Assembly: GCA_037044975.1 (NCBI GenBank)
Contig: JBAOIL010000005.1
Span: forward strand, 186,001-250,000
Length of the DNA stretch: 64,000 nt
Direction: 5' to 3'
DNA from: JADLHS01 sp020848635
Lineage (GTDB): Bacteria; Verrucomicrobiota; Verrucomicrobiia; Limisphaerales; JADLHS01
In this document: one piece after another, positions 1-9,398 of the stretch
How the letters are laid out: each line of letters begins with the position of its first letter
Position numbering within the stretch: the first letter of the stretch is position 1
Translations under genes and position numbers: made by a program
The notes under the pieces: generated by a model
Told to the model about the DNA's origin: nothing
Databases searched by the model: none
Seen by the model: only the letters and a program-made list of their open reading frames with translations

Positions 1-1313
1 GAACCAAAGAAGGTGCCGCCGGCGGAAATGACCTTCTCGCTGCCATTGAATGCCTGGACGTGCAGCCATTCGTTGAACGTGACCGGCTCGCTCGAACGCT
101 TTTCCTCGACCGTCAGGCCGAGCGTGGCTGCGATGCTGCGGACATTGACATTGTTCAAATCCTTGACGGAAGCGCGCGAAAGAAAGCCCAGCACGACGGC
201 GCGTGTCACCGGATCAATATTCGGCAACTCCTGCGCCTTGCCGCCGTAGGTGACATGCAAGCGGTCCACTTGCGGCGGGGCAAGTTGCGCGAGCAATTTG
301 CCGATCTTCTCGCCCAGGATCAGGTAGGGTTTGACCTGCTCATAGGTCTTGGCGTCGAGGTACGGCAGGTTGACCGCGTTGCGCACTTCGCCGGTCAGCA
401 GATAACCCGTGATGACTTCGGCGACTTCAATGCCGCACTTTTCCTGTGCTTCCTCGGTGCTGGCGCCGAGATGCGGCGTGAGCGTGATACCGGGATGCTT
501 GCGGAACGGATGGTCCGCCGCGAGGGGTTCGACAATGAAGACGTCCAGCCCGGCGCCGGCGACTTTGCCCGAATCCAGCGCCGCGATCAGGTCGTTCTCC
601 ACGATGATTTCGCCCCGCGCGCAATTCACGATCCGCACGCCGGGCTTCATCTTGGCGAAGGCGGCGGTGTTCAACATGCCGCGCGTTTGCTCCGTCACCG
701 GCATGTGGACGGTGATGAAATCCGCCTCGCGATAAACCGCATCGAGATCGGCGGCCAGTTCCACGCCGAGCGCCTTTGCCCGGGCCTCGGTGAGAAACGG
801 ATCGTAGCCCACCACCTTCATGCCGAAGGCGAGGGCCCGCCGGGCGACTTCCGTCCCGATCCGGCCCATGCCGAGCACGCCCAGCGTTTTGCCCGCGAGT
901 TCGACCCCTTGAAATTGCTTTCGATCCCACTTGCCGGCCGCCATGGAGCCGTGGGCCTGCGGTACTTTGCGCGCAAGGCCGAGAATCATGGTGAAGGAAA
1001 GTTCCGCCGTGGAAATCGTGTTGCCGCCGGGGGTGTTCATCACCACCACGCCGCGCTGCGTGGCGGCTTCCACATCCACATTGTCAATGCCCACGCCAGC
1101 CCGGCCCACCACCCGCAGCAGCGGCGCCGCCTCGATGACCTTGCGCGTCACTTTCGTTTCGGAGCGCACCACCATCGCCACCACGTCGGCCACGAGCGGC
1201 AACAGTTCGGCCTCGCTCAGGCGCTTGGGCAACACGACGACCTGAAACTCAGGCCGCTGTTGGAGCAGGGCGATTCCCTTGGGCGAAATCGGGTCACAAA
1301 CCAGTATTTTCAT
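1..1313 (-). CDS. serA: D-3-phosphoglycerate dehydrogenase, C-terminus cut by window edge
   Basis: Oxidises 3-phosphoglycerate to 3-phosphohydroxypyruvate, the first step of serine synthesis in the cytoplasm. The minus-strand frame is open from the ATG at 1313 to the window edge (437 residues), starting MKILVCDPISPKG. An N-terminal substrate-binding segment is followed by the Rossmann motif GMGRIGTEVARRA near residue 145. The catalytic-domain sequence continues with VNCARGEIIVENDL and HLGASTEEAQEKCG (catalytic His in PHLGAS), then the intervening ASB-type domain (YLDAKTYEQVKPYL onward). The ACT regulatory domain expected at the C-terminus lies outside the window. The length and the ASB domain indicate the long form of SerA rather than a simple D-2-hydroxyacid dehydrogenase. 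It lies 116 bases downstream of the broken propeller gene and is probably transcribed separately. Confidence 0.93.
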   Translation of the reverse strand, partial: MKILVCDPISPKGIALLQQRPEFQVVVLPKRLSEAELLPLVADVVAMVVRSETKVTRKVIEAAPLLRVVGRAGVGIDNVDVEAATQRGVVVMNTPGGNTISTAELSFTMILGLARKVPQAHGSMAAGKWDRKQFQGVELAGKTLGVLGMGRIGTEVARRALAFGMKVVGYDPFLTEARAKALGVELAADLDAVYREADFITVHMPVTEQTRGMLNTAAFAKMKPGVRIVNCARGEIIVENDLIAALDSGKVAGAGLDVFIVEPLAADHPFRKHPGITLTPHLGASTEEAQEKCGIEVAEVITGYLLTGEVRNAVNLPYLDAKTYEQVKPYLILGEKIGKLLAQLAPPQVDRLHVTYGGKAQELPNIDPVTRAVVLGFLSRASVKDLNNVNVRSIAATLGLTVEEKRSSEPVTFNEWLHVQAFNGSEKVISAGGTFFG

Positions 1314-1429
1314 GCGAAAACAAGGGGACGAGTCTAGCCGGGTTGCACGGCAAGGTCAAACTTTCAAAAAGCGGTTTTTCCTTTGAGGTAACCGTACGCA
1401 CCGAATCCAACGCGGAAAAAGCCGCCAGC

Positions 1430-2771
1430 TTAAGGGGAAACTGTGCGGTAGAGGCGCGAGGGGAAGTTGCTGCCGGTGAGGTCCACCACGGGCTGGGGCA
1501 CGGTGGTGACAACGACGCTAGTGAGGGAAGTCCAGGTGTTCAGGTTGGTGGTGGTTTCGATCACATTGGTCTGGCCGAGTTGGGCGTAAAGCTGAAACTC
1601 GAAATTAGCGTCCGCCCGCTTCTTGGGCTGCTTGAGGGTGGGCTTTTCAATCTTGCCGGTGTGGCGGTAGTTGCCTCGATACATCGGCCAAGCTGAACCC
1701 GCCGGGCCATTGGTGCCAGTGGCGATGGCATACAGACGGCTTCCCCTGGCACCATACATGGTTCCATCTGGACCAATCACCGGCGACACGTTGGGTGACC
1801 AATACCCGTCATCAATGACCTGTGTCCACGGGAGGACTTGGCCGTCCGCGCTCAGTGCCCAAACAGTATTGGAAGCCCAATACCAGACCGTCCCTCCAGC
1901 ATCAATGGCCGGACAGAGTGCATGGTGGCCGCGAATGCCATCTGATGCGCCCGTCGGCAGGGCCTGTCCAGATGCGCTGACACGATACAATCTGATGATC
2001 GTCAAATCCACTGAATGAAGCTTGTGCCGTCCTTGGCCGATGACAGGGCGAAGCCGTGAGTAAACTCGCCCGGACTGCCAAAGATTTGTTCCCTGGGGCG
2101 TGAAGGCAAACAATGGTCGCGACGTGATGTAAATCGCGCCATGCACCACCAATCGCTGGTGAATCGCCAACCGACGTTGATGAGAAGCTCAGCGGAGAGG
2201 CACCATTTTGTAGTCCCATCTGCATTGAACGCGAACAGCATCGGCTCATCCGATGAACCGAGGTAAACGGTTCCGTCCAATCCAATCGCCGGCGCGGAAT
2301 AGATGCCAGGGAAAGTCATGGCTGACTTCCATTTTAGCTTTCCAGCTTCCGTGAGTGCATACAGATATTCCCGAGACTGAAAATAGATAGACTCGTCGAA
2401 TCCGATGGCGGGCGCTCCCGCCTTTCCTGGGAGTCCGTAAAGACCACTTCAGCGTGCCGTTGGGGTTGACGGCGTAGAAGCCGTCTTCATCCACCGAAAT
2501 AGACTGTGCCATCTACACCGACTGCCGGAGAACTCGTGACAGGCGCGGCGAAACTCCACAGGTTGGAGGCCGAGGTCACCGCGTTGGAAACGGCTAACAA
2601 CGCCGTGCCGCTCGCCAAATAAATTGTTCCGTCCGGGGCTACAGCGGGGCTGACGCTGCTGCCAACGTTGTGAACCCAAAGCACGGTTCCCGGCGGCGAC
2701 TGGGCGAGGAGTGATGCGCCGTATTGTTGAAATGCACACGAGGCAGCAAGAAGAATCATTCTCTTAATCAT
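1430..2771 (-). pseudogene. PQQ-like beta-propeller protein, broken by several frameshifts
   Basis: Starts with an ATG at 2771 and a signal peptide (MIKRMILLAASCAFQQYGAS). It then shows repeats of the type SPAVGVDGTVYFG / APAIGLDGTVYLG / SPVIGPDGTMYGA, typical of a WD/PQQ-like outer-membrane or secreted beta-propeller. The repeats continue only if the reading frame is changed about six times (near 2495, 2430, 2175, 2145, 2080 and 2000). The last 246 codons are intact and end in the NLxxW...LYR tail seen in two other secreted proteins here. It follows the rhamnosidase by 25 bases on the same strand, so it may be co-transcribed. The break density is the highest in the window. It may be real decay or indel error; a working protein cannot be made from the sequence as given. 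Confidence 0.7.
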
Positions 2772-2796
2772 AACACTGCTTTCATTGAGATTTAAG

Positions 2797-5700
2797 TCAT
2801 TGCAAAACTACATTCGTGATTGCGAACCGATACGCGCCCGAGCCAACGCGAAACACGCTCGCACCGTTGGTCCATCCGGGGATGGCAGTTGTGTAGTTGG
2901 TCAGAAGGCCCGGGGTGCTTACGGCGCTAAACACTGTCCCAAGACCACTCTCCGTAAACCCGGTCGGATTGTTTGTGGTGGGCATGAACACAGTGGCCGT
3001 CGCGTTTGCTGGAACAGTGAGGTTAAGGACATACGCGTTCGCTGCTACATCATTGGTCCAGATCGCTCTAATCTCGCCCCGTATGGAATTAAATGAAGCA
3101 AACGAATTCGTAATGCCGCCACCTGGCTCTGGCTTGATGATGACGTTCGCAAAGCCCGGATTATCTTGATCGGGGTTGATACCACCAACCACCTGCCAAA
3201 TCCACTCTCCAACGGCACCGAACGTAAGATGGTTAAACGAACCAAAGTCAGCTTCTGGGTAATAGCCAATCCCACTAACGTAAGTGTTCCACCCCTCCCA
3301 GCACGTTGTGAAACCGTTATCGGCTGGGTACACCCAGGACGGAAATCGAGCGTCCAGCAACAGCTTATATGCCAGCCGCGTATGCCCGTTCCGAGTCAGT
3401 TCCAGCATTCCTCGCGAGCTGCAGAAGTACCCGGTCGAGAGGCGCGGGTACACGCCGAACTTCGTATTGAAATTGTTGATTCCATACGGCGCGTTAAGAA
3501 GAATATCGAGCACGTTAGATCGCTGTGTCTGAGGCACCATGTCGAAATGCAGCGCCATAACGCAATCGGCTTGGGTGTTGTAGAACACGTTCGTTATTTT
3601 GTTGTTCTGATCGTACTTAATCCAAGGAAGGGGAGTGCTGTTTGTGTAAGCCGTGCGCACCTTAGCAGCGAGGCCAGCGTAGTTCGTGGAATGGCCATAG
3701 AAGAAAGTGGCGCTTGAAGGGAGTCCTTTTGAAACCGCTTCCTCCTGCAGCACCTGAGACATCGCGGAAACGGTGTCCGCAGAGAATGCATACCAAGCGG
3801 TACCCCAGTTCGTGCCTTCCAGACCGGAGTAATTGGCACTGGTAGGTGCGTAGCCAGTGGGATGGCTAGCATGTCCATAGGGGCTTGCGTCATCAATTAC
3901 GTGGTAAGAGTGCATCCAATCGCCAACGTTGAATTGGGAATGAGGTGGGTTCTCCAGAGTTGGGTTGCTGAAATTTGCCCAGTAGTAGTTCCGAAAATGG
4001 TTGGTTGCGTAATTCAACCAATTCGTGGCTGAATTATAGTGCTCGCGCAGAATACGCGTGTCTGCGTAATTCTGGTACATTCGCCACGGGAAAATGAGTC
4101 CACCGACTTCGAGGCCGGGATCTTCGCCAGCGGGCGGGTCAATATAGCTGAAATTCGCGTAAGGCGCATAAACGGAATATCGTCCATTGGCAGCTTGGTT
4201 TTCACGAACGTCTTTGATGAACTTCGAGAGGAAGCCGGACATATCCGCGAAATAGCAGGCGGTCTGGGAGAAAATGTGTTCATCATAGAAATAACCCTGC
4301 CGCTCGTACCGCTGAGTGCAGGCGGTGAAAACGCCCTGAAGATTTCCACGCAGGCTCCAAAAGGCGTTCGTCATGAGTTTGTTGACAAGATTCCTTTCGA
4401 GAACTGCCTTGGCATTGTTGTCCATGGCGTTCGTCCCGTAGCACGCAAAAGCACCAGTGACAGGAACGCTCGAATGGATTACGCAGCCAACCAACGAATT
4501 GGTGGTTAATCGCGTCGCAATGGTCGGCGGGGCTGTCACACGCACGAAGCGAAATCCATGATAGGTAAAGTGGGGCTGGAATTCCTGGGTTGCCTCGCCG
4601 TTCAAAATGAACCGGTCCTCCTGTAGGGCACCTACGAGATTGTCAACAAACACGTTCCGCGTGCTAGGTCCATTTGGATCATCTTTATTAGGGCCCAGCT
4701 CCAACGCTTCGGCGTGCTTTAGCTTCACATCCCAATTCATCGCACTTCCACCATTTGTGTTGTCAACGGAAAGCTTGCACCAGCCGACCATGTTTTGCCC
4801 CATGTCGAAGACCTTGGTGACGCTCTCAGCGCTGATGGACGTGGTCCAAACATTGACCGGCGTGATGAACTGCATGATCTGTATCGGATCGTTTGGTTGT
4901 GAGAACAGCAAGGAAATATCCAGTGCATATTGCACAGTTGAATTCGAAGAGAACAGGTTCGCTTGAGTATAGGATGGAGTGGACCATGCTGGCGTGAAGC
5001 CTTCCTTGTTGGCGTTGATCTTCTCGCCGGCAAGAATGCCTGCCGACTGGATCGACCCGTCGGTATAGCTTGCCCAATTCCCGTCACTTACCACCGTCGT
5101 GGTGCTGAGGTCTGCCTTGGTGATAACGAGCCGAAGCAACACCTGCGGGTTACCAGTCCCGTTTCCGTAAGCACCGTGCCCCGGGTAATTGCTGGAAAAC
5201 CAGCCTTCGCCGGCCACCGCGCCGAGGACGTTGTTCGAGGGCCAGGTCGGTGTTCCAGTAAGCAAGTTCGTCGTTACGTCGAATGTTTGATACTGAATAC
5301 GCTGATCGTAGTCAGTCCACTCCGGTGCCAAGACGTTCGGCCCAATCTTACGACCGTTGATCCACAAGTCATAAACGCCTTTTGCTGAAACGTAGGCTGT
5401 GGCCGACTTAATTTGGCTGGTAAGCGAGAATTCCTTCCTGAACATGGGACATGGGCTCGATCCAGAATAATTGTTTACGCCAATCCATTTCGCGTTGCCC
5501 CAATCGTTGGTTGGATTGAGTGATCCCATCTGGAAGAACCCATTGGTGCTCCACGGCGACGCTTTGCCTGAGAACAGATTCCCAGGTCTTTCACCTTCCA
5601 CCACAGGCGCTGACCGGATTGCAGCTGGCGTTGCGTCGGATTGTACTCCACATGGATGGTTTGGTCGGAGCAGACCCGGCCACTGTCCCACATATCGCAC

Positions 5701-6132
5701 GTTGTTAGCGTTCAGGTTTTCCGGACTTGAGGCAACGAGGATGCGGTAGGCCACCTGTTTGGCGGCCCGGCGTTGCGAGGTCACAATCCAGTAGAGCCGT
5801 GGTTTTTGCTGGCCGGTCCACGGGTCTTTGGCGTCCACACCCCACGGGTCCACGCGGTATTCGCAACGCAGGTAGCCGGGCGTGAGCAGGTGCTTGTTCA
5901 CTTTGTGATCCTTGTCATCGCCGCCGTGGCCGGAGGTCCAATCGGTTTCGCCACTGCTCGTGTTCACCGTGCCGTTGCCGTTGGCGTCTTCCAGGTAATC
6001 GGCCACGCCGCCAGTGTCAGTGTCCACCGGGACATTGTTCGTGTCCAGCGCCACGTAATGGTAGCCGATGTCCACGGTGGAATTGGTTTCCTTCACTTGA
6101 TTGGTCACGGTGGTGAAGTGGTAGAGGCCCAC
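2797..6132 (-). CDS. GH78 alpha-L-rhamnosidase, N-terminally fused to an upstream beta-helix reading frame
   Basis: Secreted glycosidase expected to release terminal alpha-L-rhamnose from plant or algal glycans. After a linker (DIGYHYVALD, LEDANGNG, GETDW) the GH78 part begins near residue 88 with LRCEYRVDPWGVDAK. It continues with the jelly-roll modules, then the (alpha/alpha)6 core with CTQRYERQGYFYDEH near residue 605, TTCWEGWNTY near 930 and FNHLTFGAVGEWIWQ near 955. The catalytic-acid Glu (RYER), the downstream Asp and the WE glutamate are present, but the Asp usual in TDCPQR is Ala here (TACTQR). Residues between about 5690 and 5590 are out of frame: the expected WDSGRVCSDQTI...SGQRLWWKVK lies in another frame, and the frame is then restored. 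The listed 5' end is not a real start; the frame is the continuation of the gene beginning at 8905, broken by one base near 6145. Confidence 0.85.
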   Translation of the reverse strand: MGLYHFTTVTNQVKETNSTVDIGYHYVALDTNNVPVDTDTGGVADYLEDANGNGTVNTSSGETDWTSGHGGDDKDHKVNKHLLTPGYLRCEYRVDPWGVDAKDPWTGQQKPRLYWIVTSQRRAAKQVAYRILVASSPENLNANNVRYVGQWPGLLRPNHPCGVQSDATPAAIRSAPVVEGERPGNLFSGKASPWSTNGFFQMGSLNPTNDWGNAKWIGVNNYSGSSPCPMFRKEFSLTSQIKSATAYVSAKGVYDLWINGRKIGPNVLAPEWTDYDQRIQYQTFDVTTNLLTGTPTWPSNNVLGAVAGEGWFSSNYPGHGAYGNGTGNPQVLLRLVITKADLSTTTVVSDGNWASYTDGSIQSAGILAGEKINANKEGFTPAWSTPSYTQANLFSSNSTVQYALDISLLFSQPNDPIQIMQFITPVNVWTTSISAESVTKVFDMGQNMVGWCKLSVDNTNGGSAMNWDVKLKHAEALELGPNKDDPNGPSTRNVFVDNLVGALQEDRFILNGEATQEFQPHFTYHGFRFVRVTAPPTIATRLTTNSLVGCVIHSSVPVTGAFACYGTNAMDNNAKAVLERNLVNKLMTNAFWSLRGNLQGVFTACTQRYERQGYFYDEHIFSQTACYFADMSGFLSKFIKDVRENQAANGRYSVYAPYANFSYIDPPAGEDPGLEVGGLIFPWRMYQNYADTRILREHYNSATNWLNYATNHFRNYYWANFSNPTLENPPHSQFNVGDWMHSYHVIDDASPYGHASHPTGYAPTSANYSGLEGTNWGTAWYAFSADTVSAMSQVLQEEAVSKGLPSSATFFYGHSTNYAGLAAKVRTAYTNSTPLPWIKYDQNNKITNVFYNTQADCVMALHFDMVPQTQRSNVLDILLNAPYGINNFNTKFGVYPRLSTGYFCSSRGMLELTRNGHTRLAYKLLLDARFPSWVYPADNGFTTCWEGWNTYVSGIGYYPEADFGSFNHLTFGAVGEWIWQVVGGINPDQDNPGFANVIIKPEPGGGITNSFASFNSIRGEIRAIWTNDVAANAYVLNLTVPANATATVFMPTTNNPTGFTESGLGTVFSAVSTPGLLTNYTTAIPGWTNGASVFRVGSGAYRFAITNVVLQ

Positions 6133-8905
6133 AGACGCGGCATCCGGTCACGCTGCCGGTGTTGATGAGGGACGAACCGGGCGGCAGGTAAAAATCGCCC
6201 AGCCAACCACGCTGCCAGTTGAAATTGGTCACCAGCACATCGTGGTTGCCGGTCGGATAAGTGCGGCTCGCGTTGGTGAGGTAGGCATTGTAATCGTAGC
6301 GGGTGAGACTGGCGTTGGAAGCGTGCGGGTCGGAGGTGGAAACGGTGGTGTTGTCGAAGGCAGAGTCCAAAATCGTGGTCTGGATGTGTCCTTCGGTGGA
6401 GGACTGGCGGTTGATGGAGAACCTGCCGCCGCGCATGGTGCAATTGCGGAACGCGAAAACATCGCCGTAATTGGTGTTGCCCGCTTCGAACCAGACAAAG
6501 GTGCGGTCCAGCAGGCAGTTGGTGAAGCCCGCGTCGCTCACGTAGCCGCCCAGGCCGCCGCCGAAAAACTCGCAATGATTCGCGCTGACATACAGGCCGC
6601 CATTGTCATCCCGAAAGTGATTGCGATAAATCGGCAGGCCAGCACACCGGGTGAATTGCAGATTCAAATAAGGTCGGTTCGCCTTGGTGGTGGCCCAGCC
6701 GGTGATGCCGCCCGGCCCGGCGTCAATGGTGGTGTAGCCGATGCGGTTCTCTTGCACGGCGGTTTGGTGGACAAAGTAACAGGGAGACTCCGCCTGCCCG
6801 TCGAAGGTGAGCGTCTTGGTGTCGGCCACGTGAATTCCATGACCCGCGTGATACCAGCCTTGATTGTAACGAAACCAACCAACCGCCGTGCCAGGGGCGA
6901 AGGTCGTGTCGGCGTTCACGTCCACGCCACCGACCAAATAATCCAACGCGTCATAGTGGTAGCCAAGGTCGGGCACGTCGGTGTCGCGTTGGGCCATCGG
7001 GTAAAACGTGTCGTAGTTGGGAAACGTGATGTTCGTGTAGGCCAGCGGTGGATACGTGGTTTTTGCAGCCAGGTCGGCGAGCAAGCTGGCGTCCAGATTG
7101 GTGGTGCCGGCGTTACGATAGGGACTGTTGGCGGCGAGGTAATGCGCCCCGCCGCCAGTGGTTTGGAAGATGCCGGTGTCACTGGCGAGCAAGGCAACCT
7201 GGTTCGTGTAGAGCCAGTAATATCCGGAGGTGTCAAGGTTGGTGACCGCCACCAAGAGTGAATTGGTCAGGTTAATCGTGGCTTTCCAGGCGTTGTTGAA
7301 AACTCCGCATTGGTCCACGGTCAACTGATGCCCGACCCAGAGGCTCTCGCCGGCGGAACTGTTGAAGTTCGTGGCAATCTTGTAGAAAAGGACATTGTTC
7401 GCATTCAGACTTCCCACCAAGGAGATGGCGCTGTTGCATTTGACGAACTGCGCGTCCGCCAGGATAAACTGCTGCGCATCGTCATAGCCCAAATCCAAGG
7501 CGTTTCGAAGATAGAACAGACACAGATTGGAGTGGACGTTCTGACCCAGCCAGGATCCATGAATATGTAAACCGCCCCCATAATAACCCGTCGGGTTTCC
7601 AGTACTGCCGCTGATTGTTTCGCCAGTCGAGTTGTCATCCTTGGCGGTGAAAATCGCCGGGCGATAGCTGGCCGTCGCCCAGACCAGATCGCCGCTAATG
7701 TTGACTTGCGCGGTGGCGCTGGAGGAAAGCTTGACCACCGTGCCGCCTTCGATCCGGGTGGTCCCGCTGAGATTGACCGTGTTCGTGCAGTAATAAGTCC
7801 GGTCCGCTTGAAAGGTGAAGTCCGTGGCGCTGCTCAGGATGGAGTAATCCAGCACGAAGCCGCGGTGACGATTCAACCCCGCGTGCGCCAATCGCATGGG
7901 TCGGGCTGCGGAACTTGACGCCACTCGTTTGGGCAGGAACGGCTTTAATGCCAACAGCGCATTCTCCCCATTGCCTTTCCGGGGCGGCATCACCGAGGCG
8001 GTACGTCCCCTTGGCAGGCTTTGTAGCGCGGCGCTGATGTTTCGGAGTGGCAGTTGTTCAATCAGAAACGTGCGTCCTTCGAGTTCAGCCCACTGCTTGA
8101 ACACCCGGACTTTTGTGGCAGTTTTTGCGTCGCCAATCGCAAACGCCTTGCTGTCCCCGATCGTCATTGCGCCAAAATCGAGCATTTCGTCCGGCAAACT
8201 GCCCGGTCGCATCGGTTGAATGACTCGCTTCGTCGGTATTGGGGACTCGATGAACTCGGTGAGCACCTGCAGTTTCGTCGTGTCGGGATTCAGTCCGAAC
8301 ACAGACGGGTCGGGCAACTGAGCGCGGATGATGACATCCTGCTCGCAACCGGCCTTCGAAACCGTGTAGCGCACATCGGCCACCACGTCGTCAAAGGCGT
8401 CCAAAAAGAAAACTTGATTGGGTGGCAGCACCTGACCGAAGCACTCCTTGGGCTCGGCAATCAAAACGGATTCACCCGTGGCGCTGTTGAAATAGCTCAA
8501 GCCAAAGATGTGGCTACGAAAACGCTTTTGGTCGGGTGTGAGGAGGTCAACGACGCCGACATCAGCGAAATTCGCCTTGAAGATTACTTTGTGCGCACCC
8601 TTCGTTGCCAGCGCGTGATCGCCCAGAATCTCAATCGCTTCCCTGCTTTCGTTCCACATTCCGTTTTCCCAATAATGCATCCCGGTTTCCAGCTCGGTGT
8701 ACTGGATCTGACGCTCCACCCCCGTCTCCCTCAAGGTCGTTTCGATTTCCTGCCGTTCCCAGATTCGATGATGTGGGCCGCGTTCCTTGATGGCATAACC
8801 GTCCACGGTCCTTCCCTCACCACCGAACCCAGTGGTCGCTGGTTGTGCTTGAATCGCCAAACTGAACGTGAGCAACGCTGCGCCTGAAACGAAAGTGGTT
8901 TTCAT
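6017..8905 (-). CDS. Secreted beta-helix-type protein, probably the N-terminal part of a fusion with the rhamnosidase
   Basis: ATG at 8905 gives a clear signal peptide (MKTTFVSGAALLTFSLAIQAQ); a TTG 21 bases upstream is less likely. The first 350 residues (RTVDGYAIKERGPHHRIWER..., EPKECFGQVLPPNQV) form a conserved-looking region I cannot name. From about residue 370 the protein has repeated Asn/Gly-rich strands (TNTVNLSGTTRIEGGTVVKL, YVSANHCEFFGGGLGGYVSD) typical of right-handed parallel beta-helices. The frame runs into junk after SLINTGSVT. One extra base near 6145 explains this: in the neighbouring frame the text continues DAASVGLYHFTTVTNQVKE..., the usual end of this protein type. The functional role is unknown, perhaps carbohydrate binding or adhesion. 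If the frame is corrected, protein and rhamnosidase form one polypeptide of about 2036 residues. Confidence 0.7.
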   Translation of the reverse strand: MKTTFVSGAALLTFSLAIQAQPATTGFGGEGRTVDGYAIKERGPHHRIWERQEIETTLRETGVERQIQYTELETGMHYWENGMWNESREAIEILGDHALATKGAHKVIFKANFADVGVVDLLTPDQKRFRSHIFGLSYFNSATGESVLIAEPKECFGQVLPPNQVFFLDAFDDVVADVRYTVSKAGCEQDVIIRAQLPDPSVFGLNPDTTKLQVLTEFIESPIPTKRVIQPMRPGSLPDEMLDFGAMTIGDSKAFAIGDAKTATKVRVFKQWAELEGRTFLIEQLPLRNISAALQSLPRGRTASVMPPRKGNGENALLALKPFLPKRVASSSAARPMRLAHAGLNRHRGFVLDYSILSSATDFTFQADRTYYCTNTVNLSGTTRIEGGTVVKLSSSATAQVNISGDLVWATASYRPAIFTAKDDNSTGETISGSTGNPTGYYGGGLHIHGSWLGQNVHSNLCLFYLRNALDLGYDDAQQFILADAQFVKCNSAISLVGSLNANNVLFYKIATNFNSSAGESLWVGHQLTVDQCGVFNNAWKATINLTNSLLVAVTNLDTSGYYWLYTNQVALLASDTGIFQTTGGGAHYLAANSPYRNAGTTNLDASLLADLAAKTTYPPLAYTNITFPNYDTFYPMAQRDTDVPDLGYHYDALDYLVGGVDVNADTTFAPGTAVGWFRYNQGWYHAGHGIHVADTKTLTFDGQAESPCYFVHQTAVQENRIGYTTIDAGPGGITGWATTKANRPYLNLQFTRCAGLPIYRNHFRDDNGGLYVSANHCEFFGGGLGGYVSDAGFTNCLLDRTFVWFEAGNTNYGDVFAFRNCTMRGGRFSINRQSSTEGHIQTTILDSAFDNTTVSTSDPHASNASLTRYDYNAYLTNASRTYPTGNHDVLVTNFNWQRGWLGDFYLPPGSSLINTGSVTGCRVCGPLPLHHRDQSSEGNQFHRGHRLPLRGAGHEQCPGGH

Positions 8906-9398
8906 GGGAAGGAAGTGCTGGAACAACCAAGCGCATGCTGCCTTGTTCGATTTTTACGTCCAGTCCCCGGCTGAGAAACACGCGACAGGATCGAATCTTT
9001 TAGATAGGGATTGCGCTGGGGGGGGGGGGCACCGCATTTACCCTGCCCTCTTTGATGAGTGCTGCAAGCGTGAAGTTCATAGGCGAACTCCGCAAACTTC
9101 GCGGGACAGCCATTTACGCCAACAGGCTGGAACGTGGAAAGCCATTCTTTGGCATTTTCAGCGCATTTCTTGCTTTTGACTAAGGCAGTTTGTTCGCGAC
9201 CTGCGATAACTGCTTGCGAGACGACGCGCCGGGCGGCAGTGAGTCGATTGTTTACGCGGTTAGCCAGCAGCCATCGCGGGTTATGGAACAAACCATCACC
9301 TTCGCCCTGCACGTCATTGCTGGAAGCGGTCTGCGCGGGGCTGGCACTTTGTCATTCCTTTCTCTCGCGCTGGCCTGCGCTAACAATTGAATCCGTTA
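8906..9398. other. Intergenic region without a recognisable gene
   Basis: About 490 bases between the start of the beta-helix gene and the end of the MBL hydrolase gene. It contains a run of 12 G at 9018-9029. Open frames on either strand have no recognisable family or plausible start. A promoter for the leftward beta-helix/GH78/propeller transcript should lie in the left part, but I cannot place its boxes with confidence. Confidence 0.5.
9018..9029 (+). repeat. G12 homopolymer
   Basis: An uninterrupted run of twelve G, the longest homopolymer noticed in the window. It is a likely site of length error in sequencing and could also form G-rich structure. It lies in non-coding DNA, so its length does not affect a gene. 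Confidence 0.9.

Noticed and set aside
60..1337. Long plus-strand open frame over serA
   Set aside because: Arg/His-rich antisense shadow; the minus strand carries the clear phosphoglycerate dehydrogenase.
6242..7261. 339-codon plus-strand frame over the beta-helix gene
   Set aside because: Gly/Val-rich reverse complement of a real coding frame.
8902..9312. 136-codon minus frame in the gap before the MBL gene
   Set aside because: Depends on the length of the G12 run and has no recognisable domain, signal or start context.
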